Assembly (NCBI RefSeq): GCF_900169265.1
Contig: NZ_FXYX01000022.1
Span: 1 to 59,295, forward strand
Source: Brevibacterium iodinum ATCC 49514
Lineage (GTDB): Bacteria; Actinomycetota; Actinomycetes; Actinomycetales; Brevibacteriaceae
DNA length: 59,295 nucleotides
Direction of reading: 5' to 3'
Positions 1 to 7,666 of this stretch are shown in pieces. The number at the start of each line of letters is the position of its first letter. Position 1 is the first letter of the stretch. Below the pieces are notes generated by a model that was not told where the DNA came from, did not search any database, and saw only the letters and a program-made list of their open reading frames with translations. The position numbers were made by a program, and so were the translations under genes.

Positions 1-105
1 ACGAAGAAATCCAAGAGGGAGATCAAGCGCAACCTCAAACGGTATCTAGCGCGCCGGGTCTACAAGATCCTCAACGCGCTAGATACCGTTCCTCAACCCG
101 CTTGA
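1..105 (+). CDS. IS110-family transposase, C-terminal fragment (cut by window edge)
   Basis: Frame 1 is open from the first base to a TGA at 103-105 and encodes 34 residues ending VPQPA. It contains KRNLKRYLARRVYKIL, which resembles the basic C-terminal tail of IS110-family transposases (KRH-A-R-VYRIL pattern). The partial protein at the other window edge has the same pattern. The RuvC-like DEDD domain and catalytic serine would lie upstream, outside the window. Family membership rests on this short tail and on the matching DNA after the stop codon, so it is likely but not certain. Confidence 0.7.
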   Translation, partial: TKKSKREIKRNLKRYLARRVYKILNALDTVPQPA

Positions 106-122
106 CAAGACATAGAAGGATC
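1..122 (+). mobile_element. Right end of an IS110-family insertion sequence
   Basis: After the transposase stop, a short tail (GACATAGAAGGATC, 109-122) runs straight into a half palindrome at 123. An almost identical tail follows the transposase stop at the other window edge, which marks it as the element's right end. The non-coding part after the stop is under 20 bases, so any guide (bridge) RNA would have to lie upstream of the gene, as in the IS110 subgroup. Confidence 0.65.
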
Positions 123-150
123 GAGGTTGCTGGGCCGCCGTCAGGTAGTA
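123..150. repeat. Half copy of the REP-like palindrome, interrupted by IS110
   Basis: These 28 bases (starting GAGGTTGCTGGGCC, ending CAGGTAGTA) match one arm of the perfect 62-bp palindrome at 21038-21099. The other arm is missing: IS sequence begins at its centre. The remnant lies 15 bases beyond the stop codon of the minus-strand helicase, so like the other copies it sits at the 3' end of a gene. Confidence 0.85.
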
Positions 151-165
151 GTACGGGGTTTGGGG

Positions 166-2397
166 TCAGCTGGCTTGTCGGATCGTTTCGGCGGAGAAGA
201 TCTCGGTGAGCTCCGTCGATGCCGATGCCAGGACACGCAGACGTTCCGTCGTGCGGGTCAGCGCCACATAGAGACTGCCGACGCCCTTCTCGCTGCCGAG
301 CGGGGCGATGCGGCCGGGTTCGACGATGATCACCGCGTCGAACTCGAGGCCCTTGGCCTGCTGCGGGGTGATGAGGGCGATCTGATGGTCCAAGCCCGTG
401 ACCGACCGCCCGAAATCGAAGTCCGCGATCGCCTCGGCGACGGGCTCGATGAGCTCCTCATCAGCGATGACGGCGACCTTCCCACCTTCGGCAGCGGACA
501 CCTCGGCCTCGACTGTCTCGGGGAGGGCACCCAGCATCTCCGATTCGTCGGCGAAGGAATCCAGGCGCGGGTCCGACCCTCCCTGGCGCACCGACTCGAC
601 GAGTTCGAGCTGCGGGAAATGCCGGTGCAGGTAGCGGTTGGCCAAATCCATCACCGACTGCGGGGTGCGGTAGGAGACCGTGAGCACCTGGAGGGCGAAG
701 CGATCCCCGACGAATTCGCTCAGGATCGACGACCAGGTGCGGGCGTTGTCGACCTGCGAGGACTGGGCGAGGTCGCCGACTACCGTGGCCGACTTCGACG
801 GCACTCGACGGAAGAGCACCCGCCACTGCATGGGAGTGAGCTCCTGCGCCTCATCCACGACGAGGTGGCCGTACGTCCACTCGCGGTCCTCGAGGGCGCG
901 TTCGGCCAGAGTCATCGTCGGTCCCTGCTCCTCCCAGCGGGCCGCGAGGGTCTCGGCGGAGACCATCCCGCCGGTCTCGGTCATATCGACGACGGCTTCG
1001 GCGTATTCGCGTGCCGAGTCATCTCGCGCCTGCGTCTGCTGCGGAGCGGAACCGAGAAGCTCGGCCAACTCGTCGAGCAGCGGCACATCATCGACCGTGA
1101 ACTCATCCCGACGCTGCTCGAGCAGAATCGACTGCTCGGCAGGAGTGAGGACCTTGCGGGCAGCGGCCTGCAGCTTGTGCGGCCTGCCCAGCAGAGAACG
1201 CAGCGCGGCGGCCGGGCCGATGGGGAACCACGCGAGGTTGAGGGCGCGACGGACGTCGACGGAGGAGCGCAGGTCTTCCAGCAGCTCGGGCAGCCGTTCG
1301 CCGGCCGCATCCATCCCCATCTCACGGGCGAGATCCTCGGCGAGGATCTTCATCAGACCAGTGACGAAACCGGTGCGGGCGGCATTGTGCGGGTCCCCGC
1401 TGCGACGAGCCCGATCGCGCGCGGACTGAACGTCCTTACGACGCAGCACGATCGTGTGAGAACGCACCCGCATCTCGACATCGTGATCGGGAATGCGCTG
1501 ATAGTTCGCAACATGGTTCTTGAGCACCCGAGCCATGACGGAGCGGCCCTTGATCTCGGCAACAGCCGGTGCATCTGCGGCATCCGTATCGAGGCCCGGA
1601 TACAGCTGACCGGGAGTGAGCAGAACGGCCCCGGTTTCGCCGAGGCTGGGCAGAACCTTCTCGATGTACTTGAGGAACACCGTCGACGGGCCGACGAGGA
1701 GGACACCGGACTTCGCGATGCGCTCACGATGACGGTAGAGCAGGAAAGCGGCCCGGTGGAGCGCGACGGCGGTCTTGCCGGTTCCCGGCCCTCCCTGGAC
1801 GACGAGCACGCCGGAGAGCGGACGGCGGATGATCGCATCCTGCTCGGCCTGGATGGTCGCGACGATATCGCCCATCCGTCCGGTGCGATGAGTGGTGAGG
1901 GCGGCGAGGAGTGCGCCTTCGCCCTGGAGATTCGATCGCTGAGCGTCATCGAGTGCGTCGATGTCGAGCACATCGTCTTCGATGCCGGTGACCTTCCGGC
2001 TCGCGGTGACGAGGTGACGTCGGCGGGCGATCCCGTCGGGGTTGGCGGCCGTCGACTGGTAGAAGCGCTCGGCGGCCGGCGCCCTCCAGTCGATGAGGAT
2101 CTGCTGACGCTGTTCGTCGGTGAGTCCGATGCGACCGATGTAGGTGGGGTCGTCTTCGTCGATGATGTCGAGGCGACCGAAGCACAGCCCCTCCTCGGCG
2201 CCGTCGAGACGGATGAGCTGATCTTCGTACATCGTCGCGAAGGCATCGCGTTCGGTGCGGTGCTGGTGGTTGCCTCCGACCTCGGAGACCCTCACCGTGC
2301 CCAGGCGGGCCGTCGTCTCCTCCCGAAGCTCATCGAGGCGGGCATAGAGCTCGTCGAGCTTGGTCTGCTCGACACGAATTTCTGAAGTTTCGGTCAT
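166..2397 (-). CDS. helD: HelD-like UvrD-family helicase (RNA polymerase recycling factor)
   Basis: Superfamily I ATPase of the HelD group, which pries stalled RNA polymerase off DNA; the related HelR of actinomycetes also protects against rifamycins. Residues count from the upstream ATG at 2418. An N-terminal coiled coil (about 15-45) precedes a split helicase domain with Walker A GGPGTGKT (209-216), Walker B VVDEAQEL, motif IV-like VSYRTPQSV, KGLEFDAV and motif VI YVALTRTTERL. The length of about 743 residues matches actinobacterial HelD. I start at 2397: AGAAGG precedes that ATG, and a -10-like CATAAT (2422-2427) ends three bases before the upstream ATG, so transcription should begin too late to use it. 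No rifamycin-associated element was seen. Confidence 0.85.
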   Translation of the reverse strand: MTETSEIRVEQTKLDELYARLDELREETTARLGTVRVSEVGGNHQHRTERDAFATMYEDQLIRLDGAEEGLCFGRLDIIDEDDPTYIGRIGLTDEQRQQILIDWRAPAAERFYQSTAANPDGIARRRHLVTASRKVTGIEDDVLDIDALDDAQRSNLQGEGALLAALTTHRTGRMGDIVATIQAEQDAIIRRPLSGVLVVQGGPGTGKTAVALHRAAFLLYRHRERIAKSGVLLVGPSTVFLKYIEKVLPSLGETGAVLLTPGQLYPGLDTDAADAPAVAEIKGRSVMARVLKNHVANYQRIPDHDVEMRVRSHTIVLRRKDVQSARDRARRSGDPHNAARTGFVTGLMKILAEDLAREMGMDAAGERLPELLEDLRSSVDVRRALNLAWFPIGPAAALRSLLGRPHKLQAAARKVLTPAEQSILLEQRRDEFTVDDVPLLDELAELLGSAPQQTQARDDSAREYAEAVVDMTETGGMVSAETLAARWEEQGPTMTLAERALEDREWTYGHLVVDEAQELTPMQWRVLFRRVPSKSATVVGDLAQSSQVDNARTWSSILSEFVGDRFALQVLTVSYRTPQSVMDLANRYLHRHFPQLELVESVRQGGSDPRLDSFADESEMLGALPETVEAEVSAAEGGKVAVIADEELIEPVAEAIADFDFGRSVTGLDHQIALITPQQAKGLEFDAVIIVEPGRIAPLGSEKGVGSLYVALTRTTERLRVLASASTELTEIFSAETIRQAS

Positions 2398-2630
2398 CTC
2401 ACCTTCTTGGGTCGGCATTCAATTATGCCGAACTTTCCCCAGTGTCTGTAGTCGCATCGTCATTTCGGACCGGGGCGTACCTCACATTCCCGGTCTGCCG
2501 GGGGCAGGCAGAGCCAGCCGGGTCAGCAGGGCGAAGGGTGAAGAACCAGCTGGGTCGGAAAGTGCAGGAGTGTGGGATCCCAGAGGCAACCGGGCCCGAC
2601 GTGAAGGTCAGAGTCCCGATCTCGTGAAGA

Positions 2631-3422
2631 TCAGAGGCCCAACCGGGAGCGCAGATCTGCTCCCGCCAGGAAGGCCGCAGAGGAGGCGGCCGTGCGCAGA
2701 CTGCGGTCGAGCCCGCCCGTGTCGAGGGGAGTGTTGGAGGCGAGGACGACGACGTTTCCGCGTCGACGTCCTTTGAGGATCGCCGGTTCCGTGGCAGCGG
2801 CAAGATGGGCGAAGTGGTCGCCGAGGCTGCGGAGTTCGGACCGGAGGACGCGGTGGTCACCTGTGTCAGGCACATTGGCGACATAGATGCCGGAGTCCTT
2901 GACCGCCTCGGCGCAGGAGGCGAAGAACTCCGAACTCTGCAGAGACGCGGGAACCGAGTCGTGGTCGAAGGCGTCGCGGACGAGGACGTCGAGGGTATCG
3001 GGCCGGAACTTGCCGATCTCCACCGCCCCGTCGCCGGCGCGCAGCGCCAGGGCGGGGGAGCGTGGCAGGTCGAACCAGTCGCGGGCGAAGTCGAGCAGCT
3101 TGGCATCGATGTCGATCGCCGTCTGCTTCGATCCCGGTCGTGCCGAGTTCAGCGCCCGGGCCAGAGCACAGCCGGCAGCACCGATGTGTGCGGCCCGCAG
3201 CGTCCGGTCAGGGAGTTGAACGTCGATGATGCGTCGCATCCAGTCCAGGTACTCGAAGTCCAGTCGCTGCGGATCGCTGAGCGTGATCGACGAAGAAGGG
3301 ACCCCATTGACGTGGAGCACATAGGACTCGGCCTCACCGTCGAGCTTCTCCAGCCGGGCTTCACCCGTCGAGATGTCGACCACTTGAGAACCAGGAGCTG
3401 TGTATATCCGTCTCTTTGCCAC
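2631..3422 (-). CDS. Spermidine-synthase-like methyltransferase-fold protein
   Basis: 263 residues with the SpeE-like Rossmann fold. A SAM/dcSAM-type loop reads HIGAAGCALARAL, followed by the acidic strand end AIDIDAKLLDFARDWF and by VRDAFDHDSVPASLQ where SpeE has its catalytic Asp region. The usual GGGDG of true spermidine synthases is not present, so this is probably one of the actinobacterial SpeE-like proteins of unknown substrate rather than a polyamine enzyme. The start is GTG at 3422 with GAAGG directly in front, an unusually tight spacing. It is the same strand as helD, 233 bases upstream, so an operon is possible but not obvious. Confidence 0.65.
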   Translation of the reverse strand: MAKRRIYTAPGSQVVDISTGEARLEKLDGEAESYVLHVNGVPSSSITLSDPQRLDFEYLDWMRRIIDVQLPDRTLRAAHIGAAGCALARALNSARPGSKQTAIDIDAKLLDFARDWFDLPRSPALALRAGDGAVEIGKFRPDTLDVLVRDAFDHDSVPASLQSSEFFASCAEAVKDSGIYVANVPDTGDHRVLRSELRSLGDHFAHLAAATEPAILKGRRRGNVVVLASNTPLDTGGLDRSLRTAASSAAFLAGADLRSRLGL

Positions 3423-3678
3423 CCTTCACTTGTATGCCAGCGCGGTGTTTGAGGCAATTCGGCCCGGGTTCTCGTGGGGATGACGGATGTCACTCGCCCA
3501 TCAGAGCGCTGTGGACCCGTTCGGACCATCCACAGGCGCAGACCAGGATCTGGAGGAACGGATGCGGGATCGGCTGAAGTGGGTACCCAGACAGGCAGCC
3601 CATCCCAGGCATGGGCCTCGCCTCAGGCACGGGAACCGCTCCGCACCGGCTGGTTCCGAACTGATCAAGGAGGACGCA

Positions 3679-4851
3679 GTGAAGACACCGGCCCGCACAC
3701 CCGAGGACATCATCGGGATCATTCCCCATACTCTCGGGTACACCCCGCATCGCAGCCTCGTCGCTGTCATCGTCGGCACCGAGCTCAACGGGTGCCAGAC
3801 CAGTTCGACCACGATGCGCATCGACTTCGACCGGGAGAGCGCGGCGCAGACGCTGTCCGAAGGCGGCGGCTGGTACGCCGACCTCGTCATGCGCGCAGGT
3901 ACGGTCACCGGGGTCTTCCTCGTTCTCTATGATGATGACTATCAGCCGGTCAGCGCTTTCGGCGCCGGTGCAGACGCCGAATACGCAGAGATCCACCGTG
4001 GTCTCATCCGAGCGGCGATCGACGAACTGGCCATCACCTTCGCCGCCAGAAGCGTCGACACCCTCAGCGCATGGTGGGTCAACCAAGAGCACTTCGGACG
4101 CATCGACGAAGACGGCTATGACTGCACACCGCTGATCGAGGCAACCACCTCGGCGTGTGCCACCGAACTCGTCGCCGGCGGATCCAACCCAGTCAACGAT
4201 CCGGAGGATCTCGTCATCGCCCCGATGCCCGCCGAAGCCTTCGCCGACAGTCGTCGCGGACATGCCGAGGAGTGGATGGGCACGGACGAGGCCTTCGCGA
4301 TCCTCGCCGAGGTATACCCGCGCCTGGACGGCATGCGGTGCGAGGAGGAAGCGATCGACGAGGCGCGCATCCACGACCTCATGGACCTGCCCACCGTGAT
4401 GGCACTCGATACCCTGCTCGTCGAGAAATGGTCGCGCGACGCCCTCGAGATGATCCTCAGCTTCGACCACCCAGACTTCCCGCCCTGCCTGGTCAAGGGA
4501 CTCGACGGTGACGAACTCATCGTGATGAGCCGCCGTGTGGTCGCCCAAGCACGGGCGGCTCAGCAGCTCGTCGGGCTCTCAGCGCGTGCGCCCAGGCCAC
4601 GCGACATCATGCTCACCATCGCCTTCCTCAAGGACTACCTGCACGCCGGCCACCCGCGGGCCAGAGCCAACACCTATGCCGTCATCGCCTGGTTCGAATG
4701 GTCTCTGGGCGGATCGACGATGGCGCTGAACTATGCGCGCGCCGCTCTCGGGCTCGAAGCCGAGCACGGGCTGGCCGAGCTCATCTGCAGCGCGGTCGAA
4801 ATGGGGTGCCTGCCCCGCTGGCTGACGGAGACTCAGCGTTCGACCATCTGA
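3679..4851 (+). CDS. DUF4192 family protein
   Basis: 390 residues. The beginning (TPEDIIGIIPHTLGYTPHRS) is the characteristic start of DUF4192, an actinobacterial family of unknown function. The C-terminal half has TPR-like helical character (LAWW, AYLAL-type helices). The frame is open far upstream, but GTG at 3679 is preceded by AAGGAGGAC at ideal spacing and coincides with the family's N-terminus, so the longer reading from 3487 is rejected. It lies directly upstream of sigA on the same strand; 325 bases with their own promoter separate them. Confidence 0.85.
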   Translation: MKTPARTPEDIIGIIPHTLGYTPHRSLVAVIVGTELNGCQTSSTTMRIDFDRESAAQTLSEGGGWYADLVMRAGTVTGVFLVLYDDDYQPVSAFGAGADAEYAEIHRGLIRAAIDELAITFAARSVDTLSAWWVNQEHFGRIDEDGYDCTPLIEATTSACATELVAGGSNPVNDPEDLVIAPMPAEAFADSRRGHAEEWMGTDEAFAILAEVYPRLDGMRCEEEAIDEARIHDLMDLPTVMALDTLLVEKWSRDALEMILSFDHPDFPPCLVKGLDGDELIVMSRRVVAQARAAQQLVGLSARAPRPRDIMLTIAFLKDYLHAGHPRARANTYAVIAWFEWSLGGSTMALNYARAALGLEAEHGLAELICSAVEMGCLPRWLTETQRSTI

Positions 4852-5176
4852 TCGGAGCTGCCGCGTACGGCGCGAACGGTCGGCCTCCCCGATGTGGGCG
4901 GTCGGCCGTCTCGGCGAGATCCACGCGAGGGGGGAGGCAAGGGGAACAGATTCGCAGGTCACATTGTTGTCGGGGACAGGCCGGACGGATCGTCCCGGAG
5001 TCTTCGACGACCGATTCGCAAAGCGAGGAATAACGTGAGAAAATTAAGCGTTGACCCAGTCATTGCATGATGGGCGAACTCTGCGTTCGCCCCGGACCGC
5101 ACGCGGACCACTTGACTTGGGTCTTAGTACTGTCCGAATGCATGGGGAAGTTTCAACGCTCGCGAAAGGTGAACAC
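4852..5176 (+). other. Intergenic region upstream of sigA
   Basis: 325 bases without a credible gene. It carries the sigma-R-type promoter at 5027-5052 and a second possible -35 hexamer TTGACT at 5112-5117, whose matching -10 is poor. An 11-codon GTG reading frame at 5035-5070 lies inside the promoter and is not believed. Confidence 0.6.
5027..5052 (+). promoter_or_regulatory. Sigma-R/SigH-type promoter of sigA (GGAAT-N18-GTT)
   Basis: GGAAT at 5027-5031 and GTT at 5050-5052 are separated by exactly 18 bases, the consensus of the thiol-stress ECF sigma factor SigR (Streptomyces) / SigH (Mycobacterium). The transcription start would fall near 5059, about 118 bases before the GTG. Streptomyces hrdB, the orthologue, is known to have a sigma-R-dependent promoter, which strengthens the call. 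Confidence 0.7.
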
Positions 5177-6607
5177 GTGCCCAGAGTCGACAAGGAATCC
5201 ACAACGGTGACGGAGAAGTCGGAGGGAACGGCCGGCACGACCTCGACCGGTGGATCCAAGACCACTGCGGCGTCGAAGTCCACTGCGAAGAAGACGACCG
5301 CTGCCGGAGCCAAGAAGACAGCGACCGCGAAGTCGACGACTGCGAAGTCGACGGCAGCAAAGACCGAGACGGCTGCGTCGAAGAAGACGACTGCTGCGAA
5401 GAAGACAGCCGCCGCGAAGTCGACTGCGGCTCCGGCGAAGACCACGACGAAGGCCACGGCCGCCAAGGAAGCCAAGAAGGCGACCAAGGCGAAGAAGACC
5501 GACGACGATATCGACACCACCGAGGAGGTCGAACCGGCCGCGGACGCTCTGGCCACAGAGGAGAGCCCCGCCGAGGCGACCGAGACGAAGAACTCGGAAG
5601 AGAAGGAGAAGAACGCCGCCGTGGCCGAGGCCGGTGGCTTCATCGTCTCCGATGCCGACGAAGAGGACGCGCCTGCTCAGCAGGTCGTCTCCGCCGGTGC
5701 GACCGCAGACCCGGTCAAGGACTACCTCAAGCAGATCGGCAAGGTGGCTCTGCTCAACGCCGCCGAAGAGGTCGATCTCGCCAAGCGCATCGAAGCCGGA
5801 ATGTACGCCGAGCACCTGCTCGACGGCGGAGAGGTGACCGACCCGCGCGAAACGATGGACTACAAGTGGATCATCCACGACGGTCGCATCGCGAAGAACC
5901 ACCTGTTGGAGGCCAACCTCCGACTCGTCGTGTCCCTGGCCAAGCGCTACACCGGCCGCGGAATGCTGTTCCTCGACCTCATCCAGGAAGGCAACCTCGG
6001 CCTCATCCGCGCCGTCGAGAAGTTCGACTACACGAAGGGCTTCAAGTTCTCGACCTACGCCACGTGGTGGATCCGCCAGGCCATCACCCGCGCGATGGCC
6101 GACCAGGCTCGAACGATCCGCATCCCGGTGCACATGGTCGAGGTCATCAACAAGCTCGCCCGCGTGCAGCGCCAGATGCTGCAGGACCTCGGTCGCGAAC
6201 CGGCCCCGGAGGAGCTTGCGAAGGAGCTCGACATGACACCCGAGCGTGTCGTCGAGGTCCAGAAGTACGGTCGCGAGCCCATCTCGCTGCACACCCCGCT
6301 GGGTGAAGACGGCGACTCGGAATTCGGCGACCTCATCGAGGACTCCGAGGCAGTTGTGCCCTCGGACTCGGTGAGCTTCACACTCCTCCAGGAGCAGCTG
6401 CACTCCGTGCTCGACACGCTCTCGGAACGTGAGGCGGGAGTGGTGTCCATGCGCTTCGGACTCAATGACGGTCAGCCGAAGACCCTCGACGAGATCGGCA
6501 AGGTCTACGGCGTCACCCGTGAGCGCATCCGCCAGATCGAGTCGAAGACGATGGCCAAGCTGCGTCACCCGTCTCGTTCGCAGGTACTGCGCGATTATCT
6601 CGACTGA
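5177..6607 (+). CDS. sigA: Primary RNA polymerase sigma factor SigA (RpoD/HrdB)
   Basis: 476 residues. The first 115 or so are a Lys/Thr/Ala-rich, histone H1-like repeat region. Region 1.2 ([11 protein letters not shown], about 178), regions 2.1-2.4 ([16 protein letters not shown] near 243, then [16 protein letters not shown]), region 3 ([17 protein letters not shown]) and region 4.2 ([20 protein letters not shown] near 449) follow in order. The start is GTG at 5177 with AAAGGTGA in front; the frame is open for 42 more codons upstream without a ribosome site. The product directs housekeeping transcription. A strong hairpin at 6648-6680 ends the gene. Confidence 0.95.
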   Translation: MPRVDKESTTVTEKSEGTAGTTSTGGSKTTAASKSTAKKTTAAGAKKTATAKSTTAKSTAAKTETAASKKTTAAKKTAAAKSTAAPAKTTTKATAAKEAKKATKAKKTDDDIDTTEEVEPAADALATEESPAEATETKNSEEKEKNAAVAEAGGFIVSDADEEDAPAQQVVSAGATADPVKDYLKQIGKVALLNAAEEVDLAKRIEAGMYAEHLLDGGEVTDPRETMDYKWIIHDGRIAKNHLLEANLRLVVSLAKRYTGRGMLFLDLIQEGNLGLIRAVEKFDYTKGFKFSTYATWWIRQAITRAMADQARTIRIPVHMVEVINKLARVQRQMLQDLGREPAPEELAKELDMTPERVVEVQKYGREPISLHTPLGEDGDSEFGDLIEDSEAVVPSDSVSFTLLQEQLHSVLDTLSEREAGVVSMRFGLNDGQPKTLDEIGKVYGVTRERIRQIESKTMAKLRHPSRSQVLRDYLD

Positions 6608-6647
6608 GTCTCACCTCGGCCGGTCCACGATACGGATCAGTCAGAAG

Positions 6648-6680
6648 CGAACGCCCCTGGGATCGTCCCAGGGGCGTTCG
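6648..6680. terminator. Bidirectional hairpin between sigA and the amidase gene
   Basis: Perfect 15-bp stem (CGAACGCCCCTGGGA and its complement) with a 3-base TCG loop centred on 6664. It lies between two convergent genes, so it probably terminates both. Confidence 0.85.
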
Positions 6681-6691
6681 GCATTCACGCG

Positions 6692-7540
6692 TCAGAACCA
6701 GTCGACGACGCCGTCGAACAGGGCATCGGCGTATTTCCTCTGCCCGGATTTCGACTCCATGAGCTTTGCCTCCGACGGGTTGCGCATCTCTCCGCATTCG
6801 ACGATGACGGCGGGAACCGATGCGTTGTTCAACCCGGCCAGGTCCGGGCGACGGCTGATCGCATCCTTTCCATAGGCCTTGTTCGGGGTGAATTCTTCAC
6901 CCATCGAACTCCCCACGGACTTCGCCAGGTCCCCGGAGGCCTTCTCGGTCTTCTCGTCCTCACCGGGATCGGCGACGATGATGTGGAAGCCCTTCACCGA
7001 ACTCGACTCGCTGCCGTTGGCATGGATGCTCACCAGCACGTCCGCGTCGTCGGCGAATGTTCCGCGCTCGTCCACGCACGGTCCGACTCCGGTGTTGTCC
7101 TTCCGGCTGAGCACGACCTCGGCTCCGGCGTCGGTCAGCGACTGCTCCAGCTTCTTCGCCACGGCCCAGGTGAAATCGGCTTCCGGATAGTCGGAATTCG
7201 TCGAAGTGCCCGTGGTGTTGCAGGCCTTCGTTCCGCCGCGTCCGTCCGGAACCTGCCGGTTGATCTTCTCCGGATGGACCGCATTTCCGCCATTGTGTCC
7301 CGGATCGATCGCAATGACCTTCCCTTTGAGATCCGCCTCTGCCTCCTTTGCCGAGGCGGTGCCCGACTTCGCGTCGTCGCCTCCGTCCGCACCGTTGCCG
7401 GCAGTCGGAGACTCGCCGGTCGTCTCGGCCGCCTGACTCGTTCGTCCGGGGGCACCTGCGCCCTGGGAACAGGCCGCCAGTCCGGGCAGGCTGAGAGCGG
7501 CGGTGAAAAGGAGACTTGGGACGAGGAGGCGATGCGGCAT
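6692..7540 (-). CDS. Lipoprotein N-acetylmuramoyl-L-alanine amidase (Amidase_3)
   Basis: 282 residues. An N-terminal signal peptide ends in the lipobox LAAC (Cys near residue 24), so the protein is likely anchored outside the membrane. A Ser/Thr/Gly-rich linker follows, then the Amidase_3 fold: VIAIDPGHNGGN with the first zinc His, the EADFTWAVAKKLE helix, LVSIHANGS with another zinc His, and VIVECGEMRNPSEA carrying the catalytic Glu. It cleaves the amide bond between MurNAc and the stem peptide; the closest well-known relative in layout is Rv3717 of M. tuberculosis. Convergent with sigA. Confidence 0.88.
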   Translation of the reverse strand: MPHRLLVPSLLFTAALSLPGLAACSQGAGAPGRTSQAAETTGESPTAGNGADGGDDAKSGTASAKEAEADLKGKVIAIDPGHNGGNAVHPEKINRQVPDGRGGTKACNTTGTSTNSDYPEADFTWAVAKKLEQSLTDAGAEVVLSRKDNTGVGPCVDERGTFADDADVLVSIHANGSESSSVKGFHIIVADPGEDEKTEKASGDLAKSVGSSMGEEFTPNKAYGKDAISRRPDLAGLNNASVPAVIVECGEMRNPSEAKLMESKSGQRKYADALFDGVVDWF

Positions 7541-7666
7541 GACTCCATTGTTTCAGCTCAGGAGTGCCCATGGTCGGGGTCGACCGGATGTATTCCCGAC
7601 ACGGGCCCGAGGGAATAGGGTCCTGAGCGTGCAGCGATTAGAATTTAATCGAACGAGAGGAATTGT

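Noticed and set aside
127..2385. 752-codon plus-strand frame opposite helD
   Set aside because: It is an antisense shadow: the minus strand shows clear helicase motifs, and this frame has no recognisable domain. Long antisense frames are common in GC-rich DNA.
3487..3678. 64-codon extension of the DUF4192 protein
   Set aside because: No ribosome site, no family similarity, and a strong AAGGAGGAC directly precedes GTG 3679.
5035..5070. 11-codon GTG frame upstream of sigA with a GCGAGGAA ribosome-like site and a TTA codon
   Set aside because: It lies entirely in and around the sigma-R-type promoter, upstream of the expected transcription start, so it would not be on the mRNA.
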